Assembly: GCF_026914185.1 (NCBI RefSeq)
Contig: NC_070559.1
Coordinates: 6,927,501-6,991,500, forward strand
Reading direction: 5' to 3'
DNA length: 64,000 bases
Origin: Puccinia triticina
Taxonomy: Eukaryota; Basidiomycota; Pucciniomycetes; Pucciniales; Pucciniaceae
Positions 11,911 to 22,526 of this stretch are shown here, one piece after another (positions within the stretch are counted from its first letter, which is position 1; each line of letters starts with the position of its first letter). The position numbers and the translations under genes were made by a program. A model generated the notes under the pieces. The model did no database searches and was not told where the DNA came from. It saw nothing but the letters and a program-made list of their open reading frames with translations.

Positions 11911-13003
11911 CATGCGCGTCGTCGAAAGTTCCTCCACAGCAAATAAAGATTTTCCGCTCTACACAAGCCTTTTGGAAAGCTGAGTAAGAAAATCCCAAAT
12001 CCTTCATTGCTGCCGTGACCTCATCTAAATCCATTGGCTCTCCTTCAGATAGCTTAACCGGGACGGGTGGTTGTCGGGGTGCCAAAGATTGAGCAGTTTG
12101 ATGCCTGCCAGCAATACGTTGACGCAAGTCGAATTGAGCTGGTGGTTGCTGCTTTTGATGAGAGCAAGGGTCCAAAATCTTGCTGACGCCCGCAATGTTT
12201 CTTGAGACAACCAATGCTATTGCCTGTCTCTCCTCCAAGCCCACAGTTTTGTCCCATGGTCCCCGGAAAAGCGCCAACTTAATAATGTTTGGATCAATAG
12301 CTTTGTTGTAAGCCAGGCATACTGTTTGCTCGGCCAACTTCAAAGGGCGTAACAAAGCGTTAAAGATGATATTGAATTCTTCAATCAATTTCAAACCCTG
12401 TCGAGCCGAATTAAATGCAGACTCCGCTTGCTCCAACTCATGGAAATTAGCAAAAGTACGCTTGATAGTTTTGAGGAAAGATTCAGAATCATGCAACTCA
12501 GTAATTACGTAGTCCATTCTTGAAGAAGCTTGCAAAGCCGGAAGATCCAGAATTGAAGCATTTTTTGATAACAATCCAAGCCACCACGTACAAGACGGAA
12601 CCTCTTCATCCATTCGTCCAGAAGCAGGTCGGAAAAAACCCAAAATCCAAAGAATTTTCTGTTTTTCTGTATTGAACTGATCTCCTATTTGCTCAAAGGT
12701 ATTGCAAATATAGAAACATAAGTTGTTAGTCTTGCAAGGCATGCCAGTGAAATAAATATGCGGCTCATGAGGAGGTTCAATAAAAACTTTAGGGCAATCA
12801 GTTGATTGCACGCCCACATGCTCCAAACAACCAAGTCTCCCAAACAACCCTTCATGGACTCCATCCACAACACCTTGTAAATGCGCCATTGATTCTTGAC
12901 TCTTGGTCCGGAATTTGAGCAATTCAGCGTGGAAGATTGACTTCACATTATTCACGTTGTTTTCCAAAGAATCAATAGCCTTCTTGTCGTGTTGGGCTTG
13001 AGT
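11911..13003 (-). pseudogene. Chromovirus gag, main part
   Basis: Minus-strand gag sequence of about 360 residues. A coiled-coil-like N-terminal stretch (SLENNVNNVKSIFHAEL) leads into the capsid-like region. Near the end come GEPMDLDEV, typical of rust chromovirus gag, and a zinc knuckle CVERKIFICCGGTFDDAHDN. The frame is open throughout this part. Gag continues upstream across the hAT MITE and the copia element to a start codon at 19283. Confidence 0.82.
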
Positions 13004-13451
13004 CAACGGTGGGCCAGCTACGCTAACCGTAGCGTAGCGGAATTCCGCTAAATTTTAGCGTAGCGTTAGCGGAATTGGGCCTCTCTGCGCTAACGCTACG
13101 CGCAAAGAGTGCGCAGCTAATTTAGCTGTTAGCGTAGCGTTAGCGCAGATGCGCGCAATTGCGCTAACGCTACACACGCAGGGCGCGAAAGCGCGCGCGC
13201 TACGGTGCGCCACAGTGCTCTTAGCTGAAAAAAGGACTTTTTTACGCTAAAAGCGCTGTAGCGCAGCGTAGTGACTGTAGCGGCGCGCTAACACTAACAA
13301 ACAATTGGCGCGCTGTTAGCGCCGCTGAAAAGTAGCGCAGCGTAGCGGCGCTAACAGCGCGCTAACGCTACTCAAAATGGGCGGGCGCTTTTTGCCGCTA
13401 CGCTAACGCTAAGTGGCCCTGTAGCGTAGTGTAGCGTAGCGGCCCACCGTT
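13004..13451. mobile_element. hAT-type MITE with AGCGTTAGCG subterminal repeats
   Basis: This 448 bp element starts CAACGGTGGGCC and ends GGCCCACCGTT. It is flanked by the 8 bp duplication GCTTGAGT (12996-13003 and 13452-13459). The interior is densely packed with copies of GCTACGCTAACGC in both orientations, which look like subterminal transposase-binding repeats. An 8 bp duplication is the hAT hallmark. Removing it restores the gag frame. Confidence 0.85.
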
Positions 13452-13459
13452 GCTTGAGT

Positions 13460-13535
13460 ATTCAATAAAGCAATTGAAGCCGCTGGTGATTTGATCAGGG
13501 TGGATTGATGACTGTTATCGACCCTTAAGTTAGAC
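13460..13535 (-). pseudogene. Chromovirus gag fragment between two insertions
   Basis: A short piece of gag (reads SNLRVDNSHQSTLIKSPAAS on the minus strand) left between the hAT MITE and the copia element. Frame and target duplications on both sides show that it links 12995 to 18957 in the original gag. Confidence 0.8.
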
Positions 13536-13540
13536 AACAA

Positions 13541-14108
13541 TGTGGCGATAAAGGCCAGAGAAGGGCTTAGGCGGGTGACTGCGGCGAGGCAGTCAGATGG
13601 ATCGTACCCGGTACAACTTTGTATATCATTAGATTAGGTTTAGCCCATTGTATCTAGTTTATACACGTTGTACCGATCTCCTTTTCTCTTTTCTTCACTC
13701 ATCTCATTGTCTTGTCATTCCGCACCGCACCTCAATAGGTGCTTAGTTCTCCCTTCCTCCCCAACTTGTTGTCGGCCTCCCATCACGGCCTCCTTAGCTC
13801 ACAGCTGCTGTTCTGGTTTCCTCAGGTTTGCTTGTTGTTTCCTTTTCTTTCTCTGTCTCTTTCTCGCGTTCTTTCTTTCTCACTATGCAATGCACTCATC
13901 TCATTGTCTTGTCATTCCGCACCGCACCTCAATAGGTGCTTAGTTCTCCCTTCCTCCCCAACTCGTCGTTGGCCTCCCATCACGGCCTCCTTAGCTCACA
14001 GCTGCTGTTCTGGTTTCCTCAGGTGCTTGGTTCTCCCTTCCTCCCCAACTTGTTGTTGGCCTCCCATCAAGGCCTCCTTAGCTCACAGCTGCTGTTCTGG
14101 TTTCCTCA
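13541..14108 (+). repeat. 5' LTR of the copia element
   Basis: 568 bp, beginning TGTGGCGATAAAGG and ending TTTCCTCA. It contains three 87 bp units (13738-13824, 13935-14021, 14022-14108). Between units 1 and 2 lies a 110 bp spacer that repeats 42 bp from just upstream of unit 1. The 3' LTR lacks this spacer. Confidence 0.92.
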
Positions 14109-14124
14109 GGTTATGAGCCCAGCG
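14109..14124 (+). promoter_or_regulatory. Primer-binding site matching the initiator tRNA-Met anticodon arm
   Basis: GGTTATGAGCCCAGCG directly follows the 5' LTR. Its complement contains GGGCTCATAACC, the conserved anticodon stem-loop of initiator tRNA-Met, rather than a tRNA 3' CCA end. This fits half-tRNA priming as known for Drosophila copia. The match is from memory of tRNA sequences, not from a search. Confidence 0.68.
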
Positions 14125-14194
14125 TAAACGGGCTACCGAGTCCTAGGAGTACCCGATTAGACCCTCCCCTTCCTTTCAATTCAAAACTAGCACC

Positions 14195-17100
14195 GTGGCG
14201 GATCAAAACTGCAAAACTTCCTATCAAGTTCCCGATCCGTCATCACAGAACCAGGCGGAGCCTTCCCTCAAGCCAGAAGACACAACTCCGCTAGCATCCA
14301 GCATCTCTTATCAGTCTGCTGACTCTGAATCCAAAGATAAGATTGAAACCTCTCTTATTCCTTCATTTCCATCCAAGCCCATCCCCCCATCTCTCTCTAC
14401 CGTCATGAGCCTACCCAACACCACCAACATCAAACTTGTCACTGACAAGCTCAACAAGGACAACTTCTCAAGTTGGCGATGGGCAATGATCACAACCCTT
14501 GGCTTCAAGGGACTGGACGACTACATTCTCATCAACCAGACTGAAGAAATGAAGAAGAAGCCGGAGTACAATCAGCTGAACAAGATGACTACAAACTTCA
14601 TTCGGATGCATCTCACCACCAACAACTTGGAGCGTTTTGTTTCCGACGTCAGGGTCTTTGACGCCAAGGCACTTTGGGACGCAATCGAGGCGCACTTCAT
14701 GGCCAAGACCATGGAAAACGCCGCCAGTGCCATGGATAAATATTTTGATATCCAGTTTGATGAAGGAGACATGGACAAGTCAATCAAAGAGACTCGCCAT
14801 GCTTATTGACTGCTCTGCAAGGTTGGTGCTGCCAAGTTTGGTAAAGCCGGTCTGACCGCTACGGCGGTGGTCTTTGCCCTACGGAAACTTCCACCCTCAT
14901 TTGCGACTTTTTGTACCTTACAGTTCAAGGAATTCAAGGACGAAGACGTGGTTGAAATGGAGACTTTTCTCATTGCTCTCGAGAATGAGGTTTGGCGTCA
15001 GAAAGAAGCCCAACTTCAACAGCTCTCCCTTTCCACGGCGCTCGCGGTGTCTCGACTTCAAAACCCCCCGGAGGCATCCAAGAGGAAGGCGCGCCGAGTT
15101 CAGTGTCTTGGCGGAAAACATAATCCAGATGCCACCCATCCCGAGTCCGAGTGCTTTCAGCTTCACAAGGACAAGGCGATTGCTTATCATCAAGCAGCAA
15201 TCAATTGGATGACGGGTGCGTCGAACTCCAAGGCCAATCTCAGTGCAACGGCCAACCTCCAGGATGCCATTGTCTTGGACAGTGGAGCATCCGGCCATTA
15301 TCTCAAACACAAGGCCTACTTCGTTTCTCTTTTGGAAACTAATTCCTTGGTCTTTGGCGCCAACGGCGCAGTCATTCCCATCCTTGGCTTTGGACCGGCC
15401 ATCATTCAAACATCCACCGGACTACTTCACCTCAGTCTGGCGTACTATGCGCCCAAACTATCAAACTCCCTTGTCTCGTTGACTCATTTCATTCGACTGG
15501 GATACTCACTGCTTCCTGCCGCAAATGGCAACCGCTTCGAATGCCGGAAAGGTCCCGACGTTGTCTTCATGGGTTCCACAAGCGAGAACGTTCTCCTCAT
15601 TGACATGAATCCGCTGAAAGCGCTCTTGGCCTTCTCTCTCACTCCTCTCGATCTCCATTGGGCCCTCAGTCATCCAAGTCTATCCTATCTCAAGAAGGCC
15701 TATCCCGATCTCGATCTTCAATCGCTTGAGTGTGAGGTTTGCGACTGCGCCAAGATGCATCATCAACCCTTTAGCAGAACCTTTCCAACGTTCAGCTCCC
15801 CGCTCGACTGCATTCACATGGACCTTTGTGGGCCCATCACTCCTACATCTCGGGGAGGAAATTGCTATTTCCTGAAGATCATCAATGGCTTCACCAAGTA
15901 TCAATTCATCTACCCCATGAGATGTAAGTCAGACACATTTAGTCTCTTCCGCATCTTTCTAAATCAGGCTGAGACTTTCTCCGGCCACAAATTAAAATTA
16001 GTTGTTTCAGACAACGGTGGCAAATTCTGCAACCATCAGTTCAAGGCCCTATTTGAAGAACAAGGGATTCAACATCTCACTTCGGCTCCCTATACTCCTC
16101 AACAAAATCCGCTTGCCAAACAAGGGAATCAAACCACCATCGAGAAGACTCGGGCGTTGCTAATGACCTGTGGGCTACCGCTTGAGTGGTGGGGGGAAGC
16201 GGTGGTGCTGTCCGTTTATCTTGAGAACCGCTCTCCCAACAGCTCCATTGGTTTCGCCTCACCTTACGAGAAATGGCACGGCAAACAACCCGACTTGGCC
16301 AACCTTGTTCCTTTTGGCTGCAGGGCGGTGGTGTACGAGGAGAAGAAATGGAGGGACTCAAAATTCTCTGCTTCTGGGATTGAAGCAATCTTTATTGGCT
16401 ACAATGGTCACCACCACTCGTTCAAAGTCTGGATTCCTAAGACCAACAAGATTGTTGTCTCTCACCATGTTCAGCTTTTCCCAAAGACCTTCCCAATGTT
16501 CGACCAATCCGCCCCAACAGCCTCCCCACCGGTCCTCTTCGAATTTGACGACCCGGGCCTTCAGGCTATCCACCACTTGTTGGCCTCTCCACGAGTAGCT
16601 TCCGAAGGAGAGGAACATCATTTCTCAGACCTCGAACGGACTCCTCCTCCGCCCTCCGAAGATCATCCCCTGCCTCCCAAACCCCACCCAGCTCCGAGCC
16701 CGGAGCCGAGTCCCAGCCCTCCACCGCCGGCATCTCAGATCCTTGTTGGTCCAGCCTCTCAGAAGAAGGGCTACGCCTACGTCCCGCATTATGACGTTGC
16801 CCCGAAGAACATCTCTTCAGATGTAGATCAAAGCAATATTGTCACTGGATCTCAACGACATCGGGCGCTTGTCATCGTGGGGGAGCCGTCGTTGCATAAT
16901 GACCCCAAGAAGTATGGTGACATCCTCGGGCGGATCGATGAAAATGAGTGGTTAATGGCGGTTGAGGTAGAACTCGACAACATCCGGCGTCATGAGGTAT
17001 GGGTGGTGGCACTGAAAACACCTGGCTGCCGTGAACTGGACACCACCTGGGTCTTCAAACAAAAGTTTGATGCGGACGGCAAGCTACTCAAATATAAGGC

Positions 17101-18479
17101 TTGTCTATGTGTCCGTGGGTTCCGCCAGGTGGAGGGTGTCAACTATAACCGCACGTTTGCCCCAACGGGCCGAACTGCCACTCTACGCATCATGGTCTGT
17201 CTCTCAGCCGAACTCGACTTCGAGGTTCACCAGATGAACGTCAAGTACGCTTTCCTCAACGGTATTCCCAAAGAGGAAATTTTCATCAAGGTACCAGAGG
17301 GCCTTGGTGTGGAACTTCCACCAGGGCACGGACTCAAGCTTCAGAAATCATTGTACGGTCTGAAGCAAAGCCCCCGGTGTTGGTACAAGGCTCTCAAGGA
17401 ATTTTTTGAGTTGGTTAACTTCGCTCCTGCTGCCGTTGAACCCTGTCTCTTCTGCCATCAAGACACAACCAAACCTTGCTTCATTTTTGTCCACGTCAAT
17501 GACCTGGTGATCATGGGTCCTGATGTGTCATTCCTCAAAGACAAAATCAAGGCCTGGTTTGAGATGGAAGATCTGGGGGAGTGCAAGTGGGTCCTCGGCA
17601 TGCGAGTTACGCGCAACAGGTCCAACAGAACCATCACGCTCAGTCAAGACCAATATGCAAGAGAAATTCTCAAGGAGTTCGGTCTCCTGAACTGCAAACC
17701 AGCCTCCACTCCACTCCCTGGCAACGCTCTTACATGCCCGGTCAAGGATGAGCCGGTCGACTCTGGCTTCAATTATTGGCAAGGGGTAGGTCTCCTTCAG
17801 TACCTATTTCAATGCACTCGCCCTGACCTTGCCTTTGCGGTCAGCTACTTGTCGCAGTTCCTCAATGCTCCAAAGAAAACGCATCAAGAACAGCTCCTCT
17901 TCACGATGCGCTATGTCCAGCATACAAAAGATTTTGGTCTGACTCTTGGGCGTGTAGGTGCGCAAGCAAATCGACTGGTAGGCTACGCCGACGCCAGCTA
18001 TGCCTTGGGATTCAATGCTGCCACTTTCGCCGGGAGCGTTCTCCAACACAACGGTATAGTCGGCTGGCAATGTCAAAAGCAGGACGATGATGCCCCCCCC
18101 CCTCTCCACCACGGAGGCGGAGTATTGGTCATGTGCTGCAACTGGTCAAGATATCAGGTGGGCTCAACAACTACTTGAGCAAATCTATCCCCTTCTTAAA
18201 ATCACTCCCTCTTCAACTCAACTCTTCTGCAACAATCAAGGTGCGCTTGCCCTTCTCAAGGATTCAGTTTATCAACATCGCACCAGACACGTCAATGTTT
18301 GTCATCATTGGCTCCGGTATCATATTGACACCGCCAACAACTTCAGCTTTCAGTATGTCGGGACCAATGACAACATTGCCAATTTTCTCACTAAGCCGCT
18401 CAAACCAAAGAGGACATGCGCGGCTATTGCTCAAGTCCACCTGGGGAACGTCGAATTCACCAATGCTCACACCGCCTAG
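14195..18479 (+). pseudogene. Copia gag-pol polyprotein, decayed
   Basis: Gag runs from a GTG codon at 14195, where an ATG would be expected, and is interrupted by TGA at 14807-14809; the same frame then continues. A CX4HX4HX5C-like zinc motif lies at CLGGKHNPDATHPESEC. The protease has VLDSGASGHYL. Integrase has its HHCC region (HPSLSYL...CEVCDCAK), then MDLCGP and SDNGGKF, but Lys replaces the catalytic Glu (16118-16120). RT has MNVKYAFLNG and HVNDLV, each with Asn for a catalytic Asp. RNase H is split by a frameshift in a ten-C run (18093-18102), after which STTEAEYW resumes in another frame and runs to 18479. Confidence 0.92.
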
Positions 18480-18493
18480 TGAGCAGGGGAGGC

Positions 18494-18951
18494 TGTGGCG
18501 ATAAAGGCCAGAGAAGGGCTTAGGCGGGTGACTGCGGCGAGGCAGTCAGATGGATTGGACCCGGTACAACTTTGTATATCATTAGATTAGGTTTAGCCCA
18601 TTGTATCTAGTTTATACACGTTGTACCGATCTCCTTTTCTCTTTTCTTCACTCATCTCATTGTCTTGTCATTCCGCACCGCACCTCAATAGGTGCTTAGT
18701 TCTCCCTTCCTCCCCAACTCGTTGTCGGCCTCCCATCACGGCCTCCTTAGCTCACAGCTGCTGTTCTGGTTTCCTCAGGTGCTTAGTTCTCCCTTCCTCC
18801 CCAACTCGTCGTCGGCCTCCCATCACGGCCTCCTTAGCTCACAGCTGCTGTTCTGGTTTCCTCAGGTGCTTAGTTCTCCCTTCCTCCCCAACTCGTCTTT
18901 GGCCTCCCATCACGGCCTCCTTAGCTCACAGCTGCTGTTCTGGTTTCCTCA
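18494..18951 (+). repeat. 3' LTR of the copia element
   Basis: 458 bp, preceded by the purine-rich tract GAGCAGGGGAGG. It ends in three uninterrupted 87 bp units (18691-18777, 18778-18864, 18865-18951), so the unit array forms the very end of the LTR. Confidence 0.92.
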
Positions 18952-18956
18952 AACAA

Positions 18957-19283
18957 ACTCAACAATTCTTCCTGTCCCCCGGTCAGTCCCACGGCAGATG
19001 GAAAATCTTGTTCAGCCGGAATCGGTCAAGGTGAAAAGTTTCCCCCACTTGGGCCAGCAACCGGCTGTAGATCTTGAACGCCAGGAGTTGGTCGGGGAGA
19101 AAAATTTATAAATGATGGGGAATTGTGATCAAACATGGAGGGTGTGTTGACCGAGAAAAACGGATTGGGTTGAGCTGGGATCAGCATTGGAATTTGCATT
19201 GCCAGTACTTAAGGGGGAGAAGGTGTAAATCGTGGAGAAACTTGGACCGGAGTGATAGGGGAGATTACTGATGGTTCAGACAT
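18957..19283 (-). pseudogene. Chromovirus gag N-terminus
   Basis: Starts with ATG at 19283 (MSEPSVISPITPVQVSPRF), proline- and serine-rich as in many gag N-termini. It runs to the copia insertion at 18956. In-frame stops lie at 19209-19211 (TAA) and 19026-19028 (TGA). Beyond the copia element the same frame resumes at 13535. Confidence 0.75.
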
Positions 19284-19342
19284 AACTTTAAAATAGCCAA
19301 AAATTTATAATATGTATTTAATTTTGAAGATTGAGATATAAT

Positions 19343-19819
19343 TGTGAGGGCTGGGCTACTACTCAGTTTGCTATATATAGGCTATGAAGATAATCCAAGA
19401 GGATTTCTTGCCGATTGCTTGAATAGTAACCTTACTTCTAATGTTTATTGCTGAATGCGAATGAACCTTGAATGTTATAAGATGATTTGTTTGTGTATAA
19501 CAAGAGTTTGATTTTCTCAGATAAAGTTTTTTGAGGAAACAAAGACAAAGAATATCTCAATAAGGAAAAGAGAAAGAAGGAGGGAAAAACAACATTCAGA
19601 GTCACAAAGTAACAACCAGAGCAAATACAATCCAATGACAACATATCGTGAAAATATGTCATAATGAACATGATCAAATCCAAATAGTCAGACCATACGC
19701 AAACGCGATTGGAAGGCATTCCGCTGCCCAATCAAAACTAAGTCAGCCGCATTACTAATCACAAAGAAATTGGCATAACTTAAGAAATAAAGTATGTAGG
19801 AATTGTCCTGATTGTTACA
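19343..19819 (-). repeat. 5' LTR of the chromovirus
   Basis: 477 bp copy of the repeat at 5498-5939, carrying about 35 extra bp near 19458-19500. The TGTAAC end abuts the target duplication CAGAA at 19820-19824. Confidence 0.9.
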
Positions 19820-19824
19820 CAGAA

Positions 19825-20389
19825 GCAAGGAAAGATGGCTAGATTCAAAAAATGAAACGTGACTGACCAGAATATCTGGTTCAGAGCCATTTTTGTCTAG
19901 GGGTGTCGGCTCAGGCACCATGTTTGGCTAGGAATGTCGGCTCAGAGCCATGGTGGCTGTTTTGTCGCGCCAGAGGCGCCGTCAGACCGAAACCAAAGTG
20001 GCCGGATTTTCGCTCTGAAAGCATAACAAAGGCTACTTTGTTGGTTCATTTGTCCATTTTGTCGTGGATTCACCGGCATTTCACAAAAAAAACACGAATT
20101 TGGCCGTTTTTGTTGGTCCAGCGCCTCCATATTCATGGGCATGTGCGCCCTTTTACCGGACCTCCGCTAGACATGAGCAGGAATGAATGAATCTCGATGA
20201 TACTTGTTTCCTTGTTTTTGACGGTGTGCAAAACTGCAAACTGTCATTTAAAAATCCATACGGTTTCTGTATATATGAAGAACATTCAATGTGTCCCTGA
20301 TTGAGCCACCTGAGGAATGTGTATATGTATTTCGCTCTTCCCCTTCCCAGCACCTCCACCAACTAAACAAAGGAAGGTGCTTACACCAT
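19825..20389. other. Non-coding flank between the chromovirus and hairpin block
   Basis: No gene is seen. The phrase GTCGGCTCAG recurs around 19906-19950. Open frames here lack any recognisable domain. Confidence 0.4.
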
Positions 20390-20580
20390 GGGCCATCCAG
20401 GACATCCATTGGTTGGACCAATGGTCGCACCTTTGGCTGTCTGGCTCTTGTGCAGGGGAGTCCATCCTTTGGACGGACATTGTACTTCCCTTGTGTTGGA
20501 TGGTTTGGACAAACCATCCCATGTACGGACCAGGGAACGTTCAGTGGATGATTGAAGGACCATCCGCTGGATGGCTCCAA
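20390..20580. repeat. Hairpin cluster, CCATCC family
   Basis: Several consecutive short hairpins, each with its own stem: CCATTGGT/ACCAATGG, GTCCATCC/GGACGGAC, GGATGGTTTG/CAAACCATCC and CCATCC/GGATGG. Stem lengths are 6-10 bp and loops are 2-4 bases. Confidence 0.6.
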
Positions 20581-20856
20581 ACTCCAGTGGGCCTCAAAAG
20601 ATGAGCGGCCTGGCTAGCCAGCACGCAGAACCACTCGCAGAGGGGGTTGAACGTGCGACCTGCTGCACATCTGACCTGGGGAGCCTCAATCTCCCAAATA
20701 TGCCACATAGACACACTGCGGGCATCTCGATGTTGCTACGGACCGCAGCAACATCTGATGATTCAGTGGGGATTCAAACCCTGCGCTACAAGTATTGCAG
20801 CAACACTTGGCCGGCTGTCCATCAGCCGGCCACCAGGGTATGTACACACAACACAC

Positions 20857-21412
20857 CTCTTGATGGCCGGCACAACAACCGGTCACCAAGAGGAATACAC
20901 ACTCCTCTCAATGGCTGGCCCAAGGACCGGCCATCAGGAGGAGTCCTTGTGCCGGCTGTTGAGAGTTGTCCACACTCTCCTTGATGACCAGCATAACAAC
21001 TGGTCATCGGGAGGAGGAGTCCACACTCCTCTCAATGACCAGCACAAGGACCGGTCATTGGGAGGAGGAATCCATACTCCTCTCAATTCCAACACATGCC
21101 GGCGTCAAGAGGAGTACATGCACCTCAATGCGCGGTCTGTGCCGTCCATCTAGGGAAGTGTGTATGTACTCCTCCCAATGACCGGGCCTTGGGCCGGCCA
21201 TCGAGAGGAGTGCATACTCCTCTTGGTTACCGGTCGTTGTGCCGGCCATCAAGAGGTGCCTGTACTCCTCTTGACGCCGGTGTGTGCTGGCATCAAGAGG
21301 AGTGTGGACTCCTCCCGATGACCGGTCCATGAGCTGGTCACCGGGAGGAGTGAGAGGAGTGTGTAATCCTCTCAATGGCCGGCACAAGGACTGGTCATTG
21401 AGAGGTTGTTAT
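20857..21412. repeat. Array of about ten hairpin units, CTCCTCTCAATGRCCGG family
   Basis: About ten degenerate units with a period near 55-60 bp. Each consists of a stem such as CTCCTCTCAATGACC, a loop of about 8 bases (CACAAGGA, CACAACAA) and the matching GGTCATTGGGAGGAG arm. Stems differ between units, but the two arms of a unit mostly stay complementary. No coding sequence is credible here. Confidence 0.72.
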
Positions 21413-21654
21413 GTACGTACTGCGGTGGCCGGCTGTCCAAAGGCAAATCAGCCGGCCAGATGTGGCTGCAGCTGACGCTGCAGTCTGATATGCAGCGTCA
21501 TGATGTTGCTGCGGCCCGCAGCGACAGCAAGATGCCGCCAGTGACAGCACCTTGAAGTGCGCCCACCTTCATCAGAGATACACCAAATCCGACAACACCC
21601 CTTCGCCGCCCAACAGTCTATTGAACACTCAGATCAATTGCACAGTCTTGATCA

Positions 21655-22045
21655 AGGGTGTCCAAGAGGTTTTTTTTTTTTTTGGTGTCCATTGGACACC
21701 CTCATGAATCAAGGGTGATGTGCATGTTTCTTGCAATCATTGGACACTCTCAACCAAGAGTGTCCGCTGGGCAACTTGTTTGGTGTCCATCGGACACTCC
21801 GGCTGGAGTGTCCGATTGTTGGAGCGCACACTCGCATGAAAAGCGTCCATTGGACACTCCTGGAGGAGTGTCCGATGGATGCTATTTTTTGGGTGTCCAA
21901 ATGTTGCTTTGGCCAGCAAAGCGGCACTTGGACGCTTTTTGAAACCTTCCAAGTGATGCTTTTGCCCCTTAGCGTCCATTGGATGCTCCCAGAGCATCCT
22001 CTGGACACTTCCAGGGCAAAAGTGTCCATTGGATGGGGTTGTTTC
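21655..22045. repeat. Hairpin cluster, GTGTCC family
   Basis: At least four back-to-back hairpins built on GTGTCC/GGACAC, for example GGACACTCCGG/CTGGAGTGTCC and GGACACTCCT/AGGAGTGTCC. A T15 run lies at 21668-21682. The last unit switches to GGATGCTC/GAGCATCC. Confidence 0.65.
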
Positions 22046-22112
22046 CCAGAAACCCGCCCCGTGGTGTACGCAGTCAAATCACTACAGCCCCCCCCCAGGC
22101 TTCACCGGTGTG

Positions 22113-22518
22113 TAGGGATGAAACCGGGTCGGGTTCAGGTCGGAAAACAGTGCCCGAACCCGACACGGAATTTAGTGCGGGTTGGGTTGGGTCGGGTCAG
22201 ATTTGAAAATATGCTGCCCGAACCCAACCCAATGTCTTACTGTTTTGGGTTGGGTCGGTTTCTGACCCAACGGGTCTTGGGTCAACCCGACCTATTAGGC
22301 GCCAAAAACCCCCAAATTTACTATTGGAGGCGTTGTAGTTGGGTCACAGGCCAACCCAATTAGAAAATAGGCTGCCCGAACCCAACCCAAAAATCTAGCG
22401 GGTCTGTGGCGGGTCGGGTCAAAAACCAGTTTTTGTGACAAAAGCCGACCTGAACCCGGCCCCAGACCCGACACGGGCCGGGTACCCGCCGGGTCAACCC
22501 AACCCACTTTCATCCCTA
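22113..22518. mobile_element. hAT-type MITE with GGGTYGGG repeats
   Basis: This 406 bp element starts TAGGGATGAAAC and ends TTTCATCCCTA. It is flanked by the perfect 8 bp duplication CCGGTGTG (22105-22112 and 22519-22526). Its arms are filled with (C)CCGAACCCAACCC and GGGTTGGGTCGGG motifs. It has no coding capacity. Confidence 0.85.
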
Positions 22519-22526
22519 CCGGTGTG

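Larger units (their letters stand above)
13541..18951 (+). mobile_element. Complete Ty1/copia retrotransposon nested in chromovirus gag
   Basis: A 5411 bp element flanked by the 5 bp duplication AACAA (13536-13540 and 18952-18956). Its LTRs are 13541-14108 and 18494-18951, both TG...CA. A primer-binding site follows the 5' LTR, and one gag-pol frame runs in the order gag, protease, integrase, RT, RNase H, as in Ty1/copia. It lies antisense to the chromovirus. It is inactivated by one stop, one frameshift and several lost catalytic residues. Confidence 0.94.
5498..19819 (-). mobile_element. Ty3/gypsy chromovirus with four nested insertions
   Basis: A full-length LTR retrotransposon on the minus strand, bounded by LTRs at 19343-19819 (5') and 5498-5939 (3'). 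It is flanked by the 5 bp target duplication CAGAA (5493-5497 and 19820-19824). Gag, protease, RT, RNase H, integrase and a C-terminal chromodomain follow in one frame. Four elements were inserted later: 8249-9468, 11056-11905, 13004-13451 and 13541-18951. Without them the element is about 6.4 kb, a normal chromovirus size. I found no frameshift in the joined gag-pol frame, only about eight stop codons, so it is inactive. Confidence 0.92.

Noticed and set aside
11020..11937. Minus-strand frames of 80-190 codons, Ser/Pro-rich
   Set aside because: They lie inside the solo LTR (11056-11905) and merely span its ends.
13668..14127. Plus-strand frames with repeated CCSGFLR-like peptides (also 18621-19111)
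   Set aside because: These are translations of the 87 bp LTR repeat units of the copia element, not proteins.
20857..21412. CRISPR-like array
   Set aside because: Units are degenerate self-complementary hairpins without conserved repeats separated by unique spacers, and the genome is eukaryotic.
20571..22363. Long overlapping open frames on both strands
   Set aside because: They follow the hairpin repeats, are open in several frames at once and have biased composition with no domains.
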